Assembly (NCBI GenBank): GCA_019359535.1
Contig: JAHHHE010000026.1
Span: 1 to 39,411 of the forward strand
Length of the DNA: 39,411 nucleotides
Reading direction: 5' to 3'
DNA from: Gloeocapsa sp. UFS-A4-WI-NPMV-4B04
GTDB taxonomy: Bacteria > Cyanobacteriota > Cyanobacteriia > Cyanobacteriales > Chroococcidiopsidaceae
The notes below the pieces were generated by a model. The model saw nothing but the letters and a program-made list of their open reading frames with translations. It did no database searches and was not told the origin of the DNA. Below, one piece after another: positions 16,404-24,737 of the stretch. The position numbers were made by a program, and so were the translations under genes. How positions within the stretch are numbered: the first letter of the stretch is position 1; each line of letters opens with the position of its first letter.

Positions 16404-17567
16404 CTATACATTAGAGGAAGGTGTGTTGCCCGAAGCGCGATCAACCCATTCTTGATAAGATTTCTGACGCTCAACATCTTCAACAACTATTTCTAGGCGC
16501 ACTTTCTTACATCCTTGACGACGTTCAAGCGCGATCGCGTTTAATAGTAAACTTGCTATTTTAGGTGAGCTAAATTCACCCGTAACAGTTAATTCATTAT
16601 CCGCTCTTGCTACAGGCATCTTATTTCCACTTATTTCCGCCGCCGTCAAGTCAACTCCAGAAATTTCCTCTTCTCCTAAGTCAATTTCTGCAAGTTGCTT
16701 ATGTTCTGGACTTACTTGTTCAATAATCAGTTTTTCCCGGCGCACTGGAACTTGGATCATCCGAGTTTCAATTTCTTTGCGGACGATCACCTCTCCAACT
16801 TTACGCTTGCTACGACCAACAATCAATCGTTCTCCTAGCAAACGGATCAGTTCTTCTTCCAACACCTCGGAAGTATCACTATTTATCAAATCATCCCGTT
16901 GTTGCGTATCAGCTAATCCAACATCAGATGTTAATACCGTCTCTCCACTAGCTAGATTAAAAAGAGCGTCTATGTCGACTTCAGCGTTTGTTTTAGGGGG
17001 AATTTCTGAAGAATAAAAATCACTATCTATTGTTATATCTTCCTCTGAAATATCTATCTCATCTAATGAGAGATCAGATGTTGATCCCATCTCTAGTGTG
17101 TCTAGATTGAAAGTATCAACACTTGCCGCAGGCATTACTGAAGGATAGAAATCACTATCTATCGTTATATCTTTATCGGCTGCTTCATCGGCAGGCGTTT
17201 CCGCATTGTCTGGAAGTTCTGGAGTTTCCATGCCTGGTGTCTCTTGTTTTACGTATTCAGGGAGAGCGTCAATTTCGGACTTGCTAATGTCTACAATAAC
17301 CGAGCGATTAGAAGGGTCAACTTTTTGGACAAGCTTACTAATCAATAAAAACTGGCGGGAGCTTTGAGCATTATAATTTTGAGATATAACAAAATTAATC
17401 TGGCGATTAGTCCCCAAGATTATATCTTGTACTGCGCCTACTGTTTCACTCTGCCTATCAATTACAGTAAAGTTTTTCAGTTTAATTCTTAATTTTTCAA
17501 CTGAGCGATTAATCTGAGCAGTTTCTTTTATAGATTCAAGTTGTTGGCGAGACGTTTCATTATTCAT
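16404..17567 (-). CDS. Divergent PRC-barrel + DUF2382 (YsnF/AvaK) protein
   Basis: This 387-residue protein has a PRC-barrel-like N-terminus (about 25-115, with TVIDRQSETVGAVQDIIL). A long acidic linker follows with the sentence DITIDSDFY twice (about residues 135 and 178). Next comes a DUF2382 segment (about 240-300) with RLLGERLIVGRSKRKVGEVIV and VPVRREKLIIE, and a C-terminal helix-strand domain ending near KSYQEWVDRAS. It is the most divergent of the four neighbouring paralogues, lacking the N-terminal LYKLEDFDP signature. DUF2382 is also called the YsnF/AvaK domain, after a Bacillus stress protein and an Anabaena akinete marker. The biochemical role is unknown. Confidence 0.78.
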   Translation of the reverse strand: MNNETSRQQLESIKETAQINRSVEKLRIKLKNFTVIDRQSETVGAVQDIILGTNRQINFVISQNYNAQSSRQFLLISKLVQKVDPSNRSVIVDISKSEIDALPEYVKQETPGMETPELPDNAETPADEAADKDITIDSDFYPSVMPAASVDTFNLDTLEMGSTSDLSLDEIDISEEDITIDSDFYSSEIPPKTNAEVDIDALFNLASGETVLTSDVGLADTQQRDDLINSDTSEVLEEELIRLLGERLIVGRSKRKVGEVIVRKEIETRMIQVPVRREKLIIEQVSPEHKQLAEIDLGEEEISGVDLTAAEISGNKMPVARADNELTVTGEFSSPKIASLLLNAIALERRQGCKKVRLEIVVEDVERQKSYQEWVDRASGNTPSSNV

Positions 17568-17620
17568 TTTTCCCAGATTTTTATAGGTTTGATTAAATTG
17601 CTTTTTTCTAGTATTGATAA

Positions 17621-17692
17621 AGTACAGGTAGGTTTAAATTTTTCCCACCTGTACTATTTCCAAGTAAGGGCAGTTTACCACTTACCCTTACT
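17621..17692 (-). terminator. Two tandem hairpins between PRC/DUF2382 genes
   Basis: AGTACAGGT/ACCTGTACT (17621-17629 with 17647-17655) and AGTAAGGG/CCCTTACT (17663-17670 with 17685-17692) form two stems in the gap. On the minus strand they follow the 17729-18691 gene and precede the 16404-17567 gene. They probably end the former transcript, although T-runs are short. Confidence 0.5.
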
Positions 17693-17728
17693 AATTCAAT
17701 CTAAAATGTGGGAGTTAGATGTAGTAGC

Positions 17729-18691
17729 TTAGATGCGGTCATTAGGTAAGCGCTTAGAAGTATCTACGATTGGAGTATCGGTTGTATTAACATCCAATTC
17801 TTCGCGTCTTAGTGTTTCTTGGGTTTCAACCGTTTTCTGCTCTACTTCTTTGCTGACTCTAACTTCTTCACGCACAAAGGCTTCTTTTTGAACGCTAGCC
17901 TGCTCTTCGTATATTTCTACGTGCGCCACTTCTCCTTCGCGGAAGGTAGCTTCTCCAGGTCTAACTGCTCTGCCAGCATCTGCTGGGGTAACGCGCTCAA
18001 TTATAACTCGCTCTTTTTCGACTGGAACTGCCACTGTCGCTGTTTCGGTTTCAACGTGCTTGCCAATCGCTACTTCCCCTGATTTGACCCGTTGTTTGTT
18101 TGCAACCAAGCGTTCTTGATACAGTTTCAGAGTTTGATGATTCTGCTCATCTAAATCGTACAGAGAGGCATCTTGCTGATAGTCGTAAGTATCACGGTTG
18201 TAAGTGGGAGTAACCGCAGGTTGAGCTGCCATGGCACTCATACCAGCCATAGATGCTGTATCTAGAGGTGCTGATGCTTCCAAGGGTGCTGATGATTCTA
18301 AAGATGCTGATGTGTCTACCATAGTAGATCTAGTAGCAGCAGGACGATATACACCCCTTACCTGCTCTTCATAGTCATAATCAATCTTTTCAAGATTGCT
18401 GAACTCAGGTAGATGATCTGCTTGCTCTCTAGTCATGCCAATTGCATACACGCGGTCTGCACCATAATCAATCCGACTACGACCAACGGGTAGCAAGACT
18501 TTTTTGCCAAAAATCCAGAAGCCTAAGTCAACGATAAAATACCGGAAATTACCTTGTTCATCTACTAACACATCACTTACTGTGCCAATCTTCTCGTCTC
18601 CTTCTGCGTAGACGCTAAGACCTTTGAGGTCTCCGCCTTCAAAAGTGTCGCGGTAGTTTGGATCGAAATCTTCAAGTTTTAGAAGAGCCAT
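17729..18691 (-). CDS. PRC-barrel + DUF2382 (YsnF/AvaK) protein
   Basis: This 320-residue soluble protein has an N-terminal PRC-barrel (about residues 5-115), with LLKLEDFDPNYRDTFEGGD, KIGTVSDVLVDEQGNFRYFIVD and FGKKVLLPVG. A low-complexity Ala/Ser/Leu-rich linker follows (about 125-165). The C-terminal DUF2382 (about 185-300) has LKLYQERLVANKQRVKSGEV, VAVPVEKERVIIERVTP and EEVRVSKEVEQKTVETQETLRREELDV. The pattern of charged paired strands is typical of the YsnF/AvaK stress family. No enzyme motif is seen. The start ATG follows TGAGGATT. An upstream element near 18767-18800 is shared with the 20131-21000 paralogue. Confidence 0.85.
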   Translation of the reverse strand: MALLKLEDFDPNYRDTFEGGDLKGLSVYAEGDEKIGTVSDVLVDEQGNFRYFIVDLGFWIFGKKVLLPVGRSRIDYGADRVYAIGMTREQADHLPEFSNLEKIDYDYEEQVRGVYRPAATRSTMVDTSASLESSAPLEASAPLDTASMAGMSAMAAQPAVTPTYNRDTYDYQQDASLYDLDEQNHQTLKLYQERLVANKQRVKSGEVAIGKHVETETATVAVPVEKERVIIERVTPADAGRAVRPGEATFREGEVAHVEIYEEQASVQKEAFVREEVRVSKEVEQKTVETQETLRREELDVNTTDTPIVDTSKRLPNDRI

Positions 18692-18766
18692 TTAATTAAT
18701 CCTCAAAAGTTTGGATTTGATAGTAGCTTTACTTTAGAAAATAATTATTTTTACTTCATCTTCCTA

Positions 18767-18800
18767 GCGACTGAATTAACTTCAGTTTTATACTTTAAGT
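18767..18800 (-). promoter_or_regulatory. Conserved element upstream of PRC/DUF2382 gene (copy 1)
   Basis: In plus-strand orientation GCGACTGAATTAA starts at 18767 and is followed by a weaker match (CAGTTTTA, TTTAAGT). It lies 76 bases from the start codon at 18691. The same string starts 75 bases from the start codon of the paralogue at 21000. It is a candidate shared promoter or regulator site. Confidence 0.5.
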
Positions 18801-18850
18801 AAAAAATATATTTAGTAAACGGCTAATGTTTGCAGAGTTTGGAAAATCGC

Positions 18851-18887
18851 AAAAAGCAGAAGCAGGACTAAAATTAGTCCTGCTTCT
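18851..18887 (-). terminator. Intrinsic terminator after PRC/DUF2382 gene at 18999
   Basis: AGAAGCAGGACT (18858-18869) and AGTCCTGCTTCT (18876-18887) form a 12-pair stem. On the minus strand a TTTTT tract follows soon after (complement of 18851-18855). Confidence 0.8.
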
Positions 18888-18998
18888 ATTTATCTTAACC
18901 AAAGATAAACCAGGTGATTACCTTAATTTAATTACAAACTTAGATAGAAATTTTGAAAGGGAGTTTATGGTTGATGATCAAACTTTATTACCTGCAAC

Positions 18999-19910
18999 CT
19001 AACTACCCTTAGTATCAATATCTAATTCTTCACGCCGCAACGTTTCTTGCGCTTCAACTGTATCTCGCTCTACTTCTTTTCTAATGTTGACTTCTTCACG
19101 TACAAAAGCTTCTTTATGGATATCAGCCATTTCTTCGTATACTTTCATCCGAGCTATTTCTCCTTCTTGAAACTCAATCTTCCCAGGAGAAGGTATCGTT
19201 CTACTACCTGTTGGGGTAGTACGCTCAATGATGATTCGCTCCTTTTCTAAAGGCAATGAAACCCGTGCTGTTTCAGTCTCAATGTGTTTGCCAACTACCA
19301 CTTCTCCTGTCTGGCGGCGTTTTTTGTTGGCAACTAACCGCTCTTCATACAAGTTGAGCGTTTGATGATCGCTAGTATTTAAGTTATATGCAGATGGGTC
19401 TTGCTGATAGTTGTAGGTATCGGAGTCAGAATTACCATTATTCGCATGAGCGGAAATAGCACGTGACTGAAAAGCTGGATCAGGTAAATTCAAAGGTACT
19501 GATGCTTCTAGGGGTGCTGATACCTCAACAGGCATTACAGCAGTAGATGAAGTGTGATAAACCTTCCTCACCCGTTCTTCATATTTATGATTAACCTTTG
19601 TATTTTCGTGGTACTCCGGTAAATCTTCTACTTGCTTTTTGTTCAGAATACGTATTGCATATATCCGCCGCGCTTGATCGTCAATTTGGCAATAACCGAC
19701 TGGTAGCAGGACTTTTTTACCAAAAATCCAAAAGCCAGTATCAATAACAAAATATCGAAAACGACCTTCCTCATCAACTAATGCAGTTTCAATAGAGCCA
19801 ATTTTTTCGCGTGTTTTTCCAGCATAGACATCAAGTCCTTTGATATCATCGCCGTCAAACAGTTCTTCTCGGTAATTAGGGTAAAATTCTTCAATTTTGT
19901 AAAGAGCCAT
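18999..19910 (-). CDS. PRC-barrel + DUF2382 (YsnF/AvaK) protein
   Basis: This 303-residue paralogue has the same layout as its neighbours. The PRC-barrel (about 1-118) has LYKIEEFYPNYREELFDGDD, KIGSIETALVDEEGRFRYFVID and FGKKVLLPVG. A linker around 120-165 contains VSAPLEASVPL. The C-terminal DUF2382 (about 175-300) has LNLYEERLVANKKRRQTGEV, LPLEKERIIIERTTP and EEVNIRKEVERDTVEAQETLRREELDI. It is closest by eye to the two flanking genes, pointing to tandem duplication. It has its own terminator. The region about 80-90 bases upstream of its start shows only a weak resemblance to the element shared by the other two. Confidence 0.85.
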   Translation of the reverse strand: MALYKIEEFYPNYREELFDGDDIKGLDVYAGKTREKIGSIETALVDEEGRFRYFVIDTGFWIFGKKVLLPVGYCQIDDQARRIYAIRILNKKQVEDLPEYHENTKVNHKYEERVRKVYHTSSTAVMPVEVSAPLEASVPLNLPDPAFQSRAISAHANNGNSDSDTYNYQQDPSAYNLNTSDHQTLNLYEERLVANKKRRQTGEVVVGKHIETETARVSLPLEKERIIIERTTPTGSRTIPSPGKIEFQEGEIARMKVYEEMADIHKEAFVREEVNIRKEVERDTVEAQETLRREELDIDTKGS

Positions 19911-20063
19911 ATTGTTGTTCCTTAATATTATTTACACTGCTAACATTTATAATAAAAAGCTATCAACTGTGTTCGATGCTTAACAATTTTAGTGAACTTA
20001 GTTTAAATAATTATTTACTCATTTCTCAAACAAAAATTTTAATTTGCCTAAATATTTTAATTA

Positions 20064-20086
20064 GGGGTAACTTATAAAATTACCCC
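20064..20086 (-). terminator. Hairpin after PRC/DUF2382 gene at 20131
   Basis: GGGGTAA (20064-20070) and TTACCCC (20080-20086) pair 45 bases past the stop. On the minus strand an AT-rich tract follows, so it is a moderate terminator candidate. Confidence 0.55.
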
Positions 20087-20130
20087 CTGTATTCACTAAC
20101 CAATTACTTGCAGATAAGTGTTAGTATTAT

Positions 20131-21000
20131 CTAAATTCGGTCATTTAAGGTTGAATTTCCGTCATTCATAAGCGGATTTCCATCAGTGTTGATATCCAAT
20201 TCTTCACGCCGAATTGTTTCTTGAGCTTCAACTGTGTCTTGTTCTACTACTTTCTTTACTCTGACTTCTTCACGCACGAAAGCTTCTTTTTGAATGTCAG
20301 GCGTTTCTTCAAATACTTCTATCCGCGCAACTTCTCCTTCTTGGAAGTTAGCTTCGCCAGGAGAAACTACACTGCCAGTATCTGTAGGAGTTACTCTTTC
20401 AATGATCACTCGCTCTTTTTCAATTGGAACTGAAACTCGCGCTGTTTCGGTTTCAATATGTTTACCAACTGCTACTTCCCCGGTTTTAACACGGCTTTTA
20501 TTTGCAATTAACCGCTCTTCATAAAGTTTAATGACTTGATGCTTTTGCTCATCTAAATCATATAAAGCTGCATCTTGTTGATAGTTATATGTATTACGAT
20601 CATAAGCAGCAGTATTAGACTGAATAGAAGTGCCTGCTGTAGAAGTCATAGGGCGATAAACACCCCGCACCTGCTCTTCGTAATCGTAATCAACCGTCAT
20701 CCGGTTATTGTACTCAGGTAAATGTTCGACTTGCGTTTTACTTAAACCATCAACTGTGACCCGCCGCGCATTATAATCAATGTGGGAAAGCCCAATGGGT
20801 AACAATATTTGCTTGCCCATACCCCCGAAGCCTGTTTCAACTACTACATACCGGAAACGACCTTCTGGATCAACTAAAGCATCAGCGATGGAACCGATTT
20901 TTTCTCCACCTTGAGTATATAAATCCAAGCCCTTGATATCGTCGCCCCCTAAAGTTTCCTGGTAGGCTGGATCAAAATCTTCGAGTTTGTAAAGTGGCAT
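20131..21000 (-). CDS. PRC-barrel + DUF2382 (YsnF/AvaK) protein
   Basis: This 289-residue paralogue is the first gene of the minus-strand array. The PRC-barrel (about 1-115) has LYKLEDFDPAYQETLGGDD, KIGSIADALVDPEGRFRYVVVE and LLPIGLSHIDYNARRVTVDG. The linker is shorter than in the others. DUF2382 (about 155-275) has IKLYEERLIANKSRVKTGEV, VPIEKERVIIERVTP and EEVRVKKVVEQDTVEAQETIRREELDI. It diverges from eda across about 150 bases that hold the shared upstream element at 21075-21107. The function is unknown. Stress-response or akinete-type roles are known for named family members only. Confidence 0.85.
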   Translation of the reverse strand: MPLYKLEDFDPAYQETLGGDDIKGLDLYTQGGEKIGSIADALVDPEGRFRYVVVETGFGGMGKQILLPIGLSHIDYNARRVTVDGLSKTQVEHLPEYNNRMTVDYDYEEQVRGVYRPMTSTAGTSIQSNTAAYDRNTYNYQQDAALYDLDEQKHQVIKLYEERLIANKSRVKTGEVAVGKHIETETARVSVPIEKERVIIERVTPTDTGSVVSPGEANFQEGEVARIEVFEETPDIQKEAFVREEVRVKKVVEQDTVEAQETIRREELDINTDGNPLMNDGNSTLNDRI

Positions 21001-21074
21001 ATTGCTATTTTCCTAATCATTTACTTTGTCTTATTACTAGACTATGAATATATCTGCTCAACTCCATCCTTCTG

Positions 21075-21107
21075 GCGACTGAATTAAGTCTGTTTTAAGG
21101 CTTAAAT
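21075..21107 (-). promoter_or_regulatory. Conserved element upstream of PRC/DUF2382 gene (copy 2)
   Basis: GCGACTGAATTAA starts at 21075 and is followed by a weaker match (CTGTTTTAAGG, CTTAAAT). It is 75 bases from the start codon at 21000. See the matching copy at 18767. Confidence 0.5.
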
Positions 21108-21153
21108 ATAAGCTTGCCAATACCTAATTCATCCAGTGCGTTAAATATAAAAA

Positions 21154-21831
21154 ATGTCTGATCAGTCTTGGTTAACGCTGTTGCAGGGAAACAGTGCATA
21201 TGCTCCAAGTGTTGGTAAAGCGATCGCAGTTATCCGCGCCTCAAAAATGGAACAAGCCTGCCAAATGGCAAAGGCTGTTGCTATGGGAGGAATTCAGCTA
21301 ATTGAAATTACCTGGAATAGCGATCGCGCCGCCGAAATAATTAGTCACCTACGTTCAGAATTACCCGCTTGTACGATTGGTACGGGAACACTGTTAACCC
21401 TTCAACAAATGGAACACGCGATCGCTGTTGGCGCACAATTTTTGTTTACTCCCCACGTTGATCGCGCAATGATTGAAGCCGCAGTACAAAGGAGTGTTGC
21501 AATTATCCCAGGAGCGCTTTCTCCTACAGAAATTGTTACTGCATGGGCGATGGGAGTCAGTTGTGTAAAAGTGTTTCCAGTTCAAGCAATGGGAGGAGTT
21601 AGTTATATCAAAAGTTTACAAGGACCACTGAGTCATATTCCGTTAATTCCAACTGGCGGCGTAACATTAGAAAATGCTAGAGAATTTATTTTAGCCGGAG
21701 CAGTAGCAGTTGGACTTTCTGGTGAGTTGTTTCCGCAACAATTAGTATTAGCCGAAGATTGGGAAGCGATCGCTGGGCGTGCTAAAAAGCTTATCCAACA
21801 CCTAGGTACTAAGGAGAAATTACAAATTTAA
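21154..21831 (+). CDS. eda: KDPG / 4-hydroxy-2-oxoglutarate aldolase
   Basis: This 225-residue class I aldolase splits 2-keto-3-deoxy-6-phosphogluconate into pyruvate and glyceraldehyde-3-phosphate (Entner-Doudoroff). The Schiff-base lysine is Lys139 in SCVKVFPVQAMGG, the catalytic Glu is Glu51 in IEITWN, and the phosphate-binding PTGGV is present. The residue matching E. coli Arg49 (four after the Glu) is Asn55 here, so substrate preference may differ. No edd dehydratase lies nearby. Its stop overlaps the start of the next gene by one base (TAATG), so the two are probably translated together. Confidence 0.88.
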   Translation: MSDQSWLTLLQGNSAYAPSVGKAIAVIRASKMEQACQMAKAVAMGGIQLIEITWNSDRAAEIISHLRSELPACTIGTGTLLTLQQMEHAIAVGAQFLFTPHVDRAMIEAAVQRSVAIIPGALSPTEIVTAWAMGVSCVKVFPVQAMGGVSYIKSLQGPLSHIPLIPTGGVTLENAREFILAGAVAVGLSGELFPQQLVLAEDWEAIAGRAKKLIQHLGTKEKLQI

Positions 21832-22436
21832 TGAGTTATTACCGCACTTCACACAATGTTTTTGACCCTAAATATTTAAGTAAGTTAAAAAAACAAATCC
21901 TAGCTTGTTCTTATTTTTCAGTCAATAATTTAAACCGAGACTTTGTTGGTACTAAAGGCTTTTCATTAGTATTTCAGCGCTCTGGCATTAGTGAAGTCGA
22001 GCGCCACTTTCCTTTCTTTAAACCTTATCTGAGCGTTGCTTTACAGCCTACCTGTAATGCCTTTTATCTTAATCCATTGCTGCTACAGACGGGTTCTCGC
22101 GTAGATAAACATATTGATCGTAGTTTGCGCTCTTACTGCAAAACAATTCAGCCTCCAGATACGGTTAGTGTCCTTTATGTAGAAGTGCCAGATGTTCTCG
22201 AAGGCGGGGATTTAGTGCTGCACTGCCATAAGCGACAAGTTGGTTATATTCGTCCTCAAGTCAACACATTACTTTTTTTTCAAGGCGATTTGACTCACTC
22301 AGTTAAAGAAGTTAAAAGCCCTGTTTCTACTCGCCTTAGCTTAGTTTGTGAACAGTACAACCTTTTAGAAACTGAACTAGAGGAAATCCCAGAGTTTGCT
22401 ATTGAATCTAGGGCAATTAAGGCAAAGAAGAAATAA
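21831..22436 (+). CDS. 2OG-Fe(II) oxygenase family protein
   Basis: This 201-residue protein has a double-stranded beta-helix iron site: His94 and Asp96 in KHIDRS, His156 in GDLTHSV, and Arg168 in STRLSLV as 2-oxoglutarate ligand, in the usual spacing. It resembles prolyl-hydroxylase-like or small-molecule oxygenases. The substrate is not evident. It overlaps eda by one base and forms a two-gene unit with it, which is a curious pairing because no Entner-Doudoroff step needs an oxygenase. It runs tail to tail with the DUF1499 gene, with a 13-base gap. Confidence 0.8.
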   Translation: MSYYRTSHNVFDPKYLSKLKKQILACSYFSVNNLNRDFVGTKGFSLVFQRSGISEVERHFPFFKPYLSVALQPTCNAFYLNPLLLQTGSRVDKHIDRSLRSYCKTIQPPDTVSVLYVEVPDVLEGGDLVLHCHKRQVGYIRPQVNTLLFFQGDLTHSVKEVKSPVSTRLSLVCEQYNLLETELEEIPEFAIESRAIKAKKK

Positions 22437-22449
22437 ACTGGGAGTTATT

Positions 22450-22995
22450 TTATTTCATTTGAGTAGAAGCACTAGATTTAACTTCATTCAGTTTAGCTCT
22501 GATAGTTTCTATTCTTCTGCGATTTACTCCTAAATCAGACTCTCCTAGCCGTGAAGCTGAACGAACATGAATTCTTTTTGCACCTTTGTCTAAATAGAAT
22601 TCTACGTCATCAACGAAACCCACAATTGGAATCGTGAATTCTGCATATAAGTAGTTGTTTGTTTCAGTAATTATTTTAGTTCTTTTGAAAGATTCAATAA
22701 CTTTTTTCAAGTCAGACATTGCCTTTTCTGAAGAAGAATTGTATGTAAAAGGCTCAATTTTGTGTTCAGATTCCTCGCTTTGGCTATTAACACAATTAGG
22801 TGTAGTTGGGGAAGGCGCTAGTTGTCCTGAGTGGATACCAATATTAGTGGGTGGAGTTCCGGCAAATAAAGTCATACTACTTCCTGAAAATACTGTTTTA
22901 GCTCCGATTAATGCCACAGTTGCTATCAACAACGAAATAAAAATTATCAGCGCTCGTTGAAAGATTGTCGGAGATTTTACTTCAATAGCTGGCAT
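22450..22995 (-). CDS. DUF1499 domain protein, membrane-anchored
   Basis: This is a 181-residue protein with one N-terminal hydrophobic anchor (about residues 12-34). A DUF1499 domain follows, with PNCVNSQSEESEHKIEPF, then YLYAEFTIPIVGFVDDVEFYLD and a C-terminal HVRSASRLGESDLGVNRRRIETIR, the family signature. Its function is unknown. I prefer ATG at 22995 over an upstream TTG, because GAGGGA lies seven bases before it. It lies downstream of the Hsp70-like gene on the same strand, 31 bases after its start side, but the two genes' order (Hsp70-like stop at 23027) makes co-transcription likely. Confidence 0.8.
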   Translation of the reverse strand: MPAIEVKSPTIFQRALIIFISLLIATVALIGAKTVFSGSSMTLFAGTPPTNIGIHSGQLAPSPTTPNCVNSQSEESEHKIEPFTYNSSSEKAMSDLKKVIESFKRTKIITETNNYLYAEFTIPIVGFVDDVEFYLDKGAKRIHVRSASRLGESDLGVNRRRIETIRAKLNEVKSSASTQMK

Positions 22996-23026
22996 AAATG
23001 TATCCCTCAATAAATATATGTAACAT

Positions 23027-24628
23027 TCAACTTAACTGGGCAACCAGCTGATTTTGCAACAGAGTTTGATTCGTCAGCAAGTCTTCAACTGTCATCCGCA
23101 GAAAGCGCTCTTGATCGACTTCAAACAGAACTTTAATGCGATCGCTACCTGGATAGCCAGCTGGTGTCAACTGAGCAATTGTCCTTGCGCCTTCTCGATC
23201 ATTAAGTGGCTGCACTTGGTTTTGAGCGCTATTCAGACGGCGAGTAATTAAGCGATCGCCTTCAAAAAAAACTTCTGTGCCGCCTGTCTCCGCTCCCAAC
23301 TCTCCGATAATCAATTCAACACTCGGTTGATTGTCAGAGGAAGCACCCAAAACTAATTCTACTGGCTCACTCATCGGATAAGCCTGACCAGCTTTAACTA
23401 TCGGATGCCAGCTATGGCGGTTATGGCGACGATCCCAGAAACGGATGCCGTAACTGTGATAGAGAAAGTCTTTGATTTCAACGCCTTGAGTCAGTTGGAG
23501 AGCGCCTTGAGCGATCGCTTCAAATGGTCTTCTAGAGCGAATTTTCTCTGGTTCAAAATACTGCTGTACCCAATTTTGAACTGCTGGCATCTGTACTGTA
23601 CCACCAACCAACAATACAGCATCAATATCTACAACTTCTAACCCTTGTCGCCGTGCTTGTTGCAACAACTGAGTCATAGATTCATCTAATAGCTCAAAAA
23701 ACTGATGTTCTTTGAGGATATTTTCAAAAGTATTACGATCTAATTCCAATTCGTAGGTTTCAAAGGTTTCATCATTGAAGTAAACTTCACTTGCTTGCGG
23801 TTGTGTTGACAGTTGAATTTTCAGTCGCTCTGCCAAGCGGGTAGTTAAAGGAGTTACTGCCAATCCCTGAGTTTTGGCAAAGTAATCAACTAACCAGTTG
23901 TCAATATCAGAACCGCCCAGATTTTGCCCTGCTTTCGCCAGCACACGCGCTATTTTTACTTTTTGCCGAGAATTTTCAGCTAGTGACTTTTCACCCCACT
24001 TAAGCAGAAAACCTAGTGGCTTTTTGCCTGTTTGGATATTCTGATCCAAGCACACAAGAGATAAATCTAGTGTTCCACCGCCAAAGTCAATAACTAAAAG
24101 ATTTTCTTTGTCTGCAATTCCATAGCCTAAAGCAGCTGCTGTGGGTTCATCCACTATTCGCACCTGTTCTACTGGCAAAGATTGGCACACTTGACCAAGC
24201 CAGTGGCGGTAAGATTCAAAACTATCTACAGGTACAGTTAAAACCAAGGACTGCCCGATATCAGGAATGTCAGCATTTAATTTCTGTATCACCTCATTGA
24301 GAAACCACTGCCCTACCTGCTCAAAGGATATCAATTGCCCGTCTAGTTCTGGGAGAAAACCTTGAATATCTGCACCAATTCCGCGCTTGAAGCTGCGGAA
24401 AAATCGCGGATCGCTTGTCAAATCAAGACCGCGATCGCGTACAGCTTGCCCTACTACCACTTTCCCTTGTGCGGCATCTTCAATGTATACAAGACTTGGG
24501 ATTAGAGGAGGATTCTGGGCTATTTGATGTGATAAACCAGGTAGAGTTAGAGTTTCTGGCTGCTGGGTAACGGGGTTCCAGTGAGCTATACAAGTGTTGC
24601 TAGTACCAAAATCAATTGCGATCGCCAT
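23027..24628 (-). CDS. Hsp70-family protein with short C-terminus
   Basis: This 533-residue protein begins MAIAIDFGTSNTCIA (phosphate-1 motif). It has the connect and phosphate-2 segments (DEPTAAALGYG, LLVIDFGGGTLDLS) and the adenosine motif LLVGGTVQMPAV, giving a complete Hsp70 ATPase domain (about 1-370). The remaining 160 residues form a shortened, beta-rich substrate-binding-like part without the helical lid. It is not DnaK itself, which is longer, but one of the small Hsp70-like proteins of cyanobacteria. A HIP1 site overlaps the start codon region. The client proteins are unknown. Confidence 0.85.
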   Translation of the reverse strand: MAIAIDFGTSNTCIAHWNPVTQQPETLTLPGLSHQIAQNPPLIPSLVYIEDAAQGKVVVGQAVRDRGLDLTSDPRFFRSFKRGIGADIQGFLPELDGQLISFEQVGQWFLNEVIQKLNADIPDIGQSLVLTVPVDSFESYRHWLGQVCQSLPVEQVRIVDEPTAAALGYGIADKENLLVIDFGGGTLDLSLVCLDQNIQTGKKPLGFLLKWGEKSLAENSRQKVKIARVLAKAGQNLGGSDIDNWLVDYFAKTQGLAVTPLTTRLAERLKIQLSTQPQASEVYFNDETFETYELELDRNTFENILKEHQFFELLDESMTQLLQQARRQGLEVVDIDAVLLVGGTVQMPAVQNWVQQYFEPEKIRSRRPFEAIAQGALQLTQGVEIKDFLYHSYGIRFWDRRHNRHSWHPIVKAGQAYPMSEPVELVLGASSDNQPSVELIIGELGAETGGTEVFFEGDRLITRRLNSAQNQVQPLNDREGARTIAQLTPAGYPGSDRIKVLFEVDQERFLRMTVEDLLTNQTLLQNQLVAQLS

Positions 24629-24737
24629 TCATTCAACTTTTATTAAGCTTATGGAGAATTCTAATTAATGATGCAATTTTTATAACACTTATATTTCACG
24701 AATCTCTATAACTGAAAAAAAGAGCTTAATAATAAAA

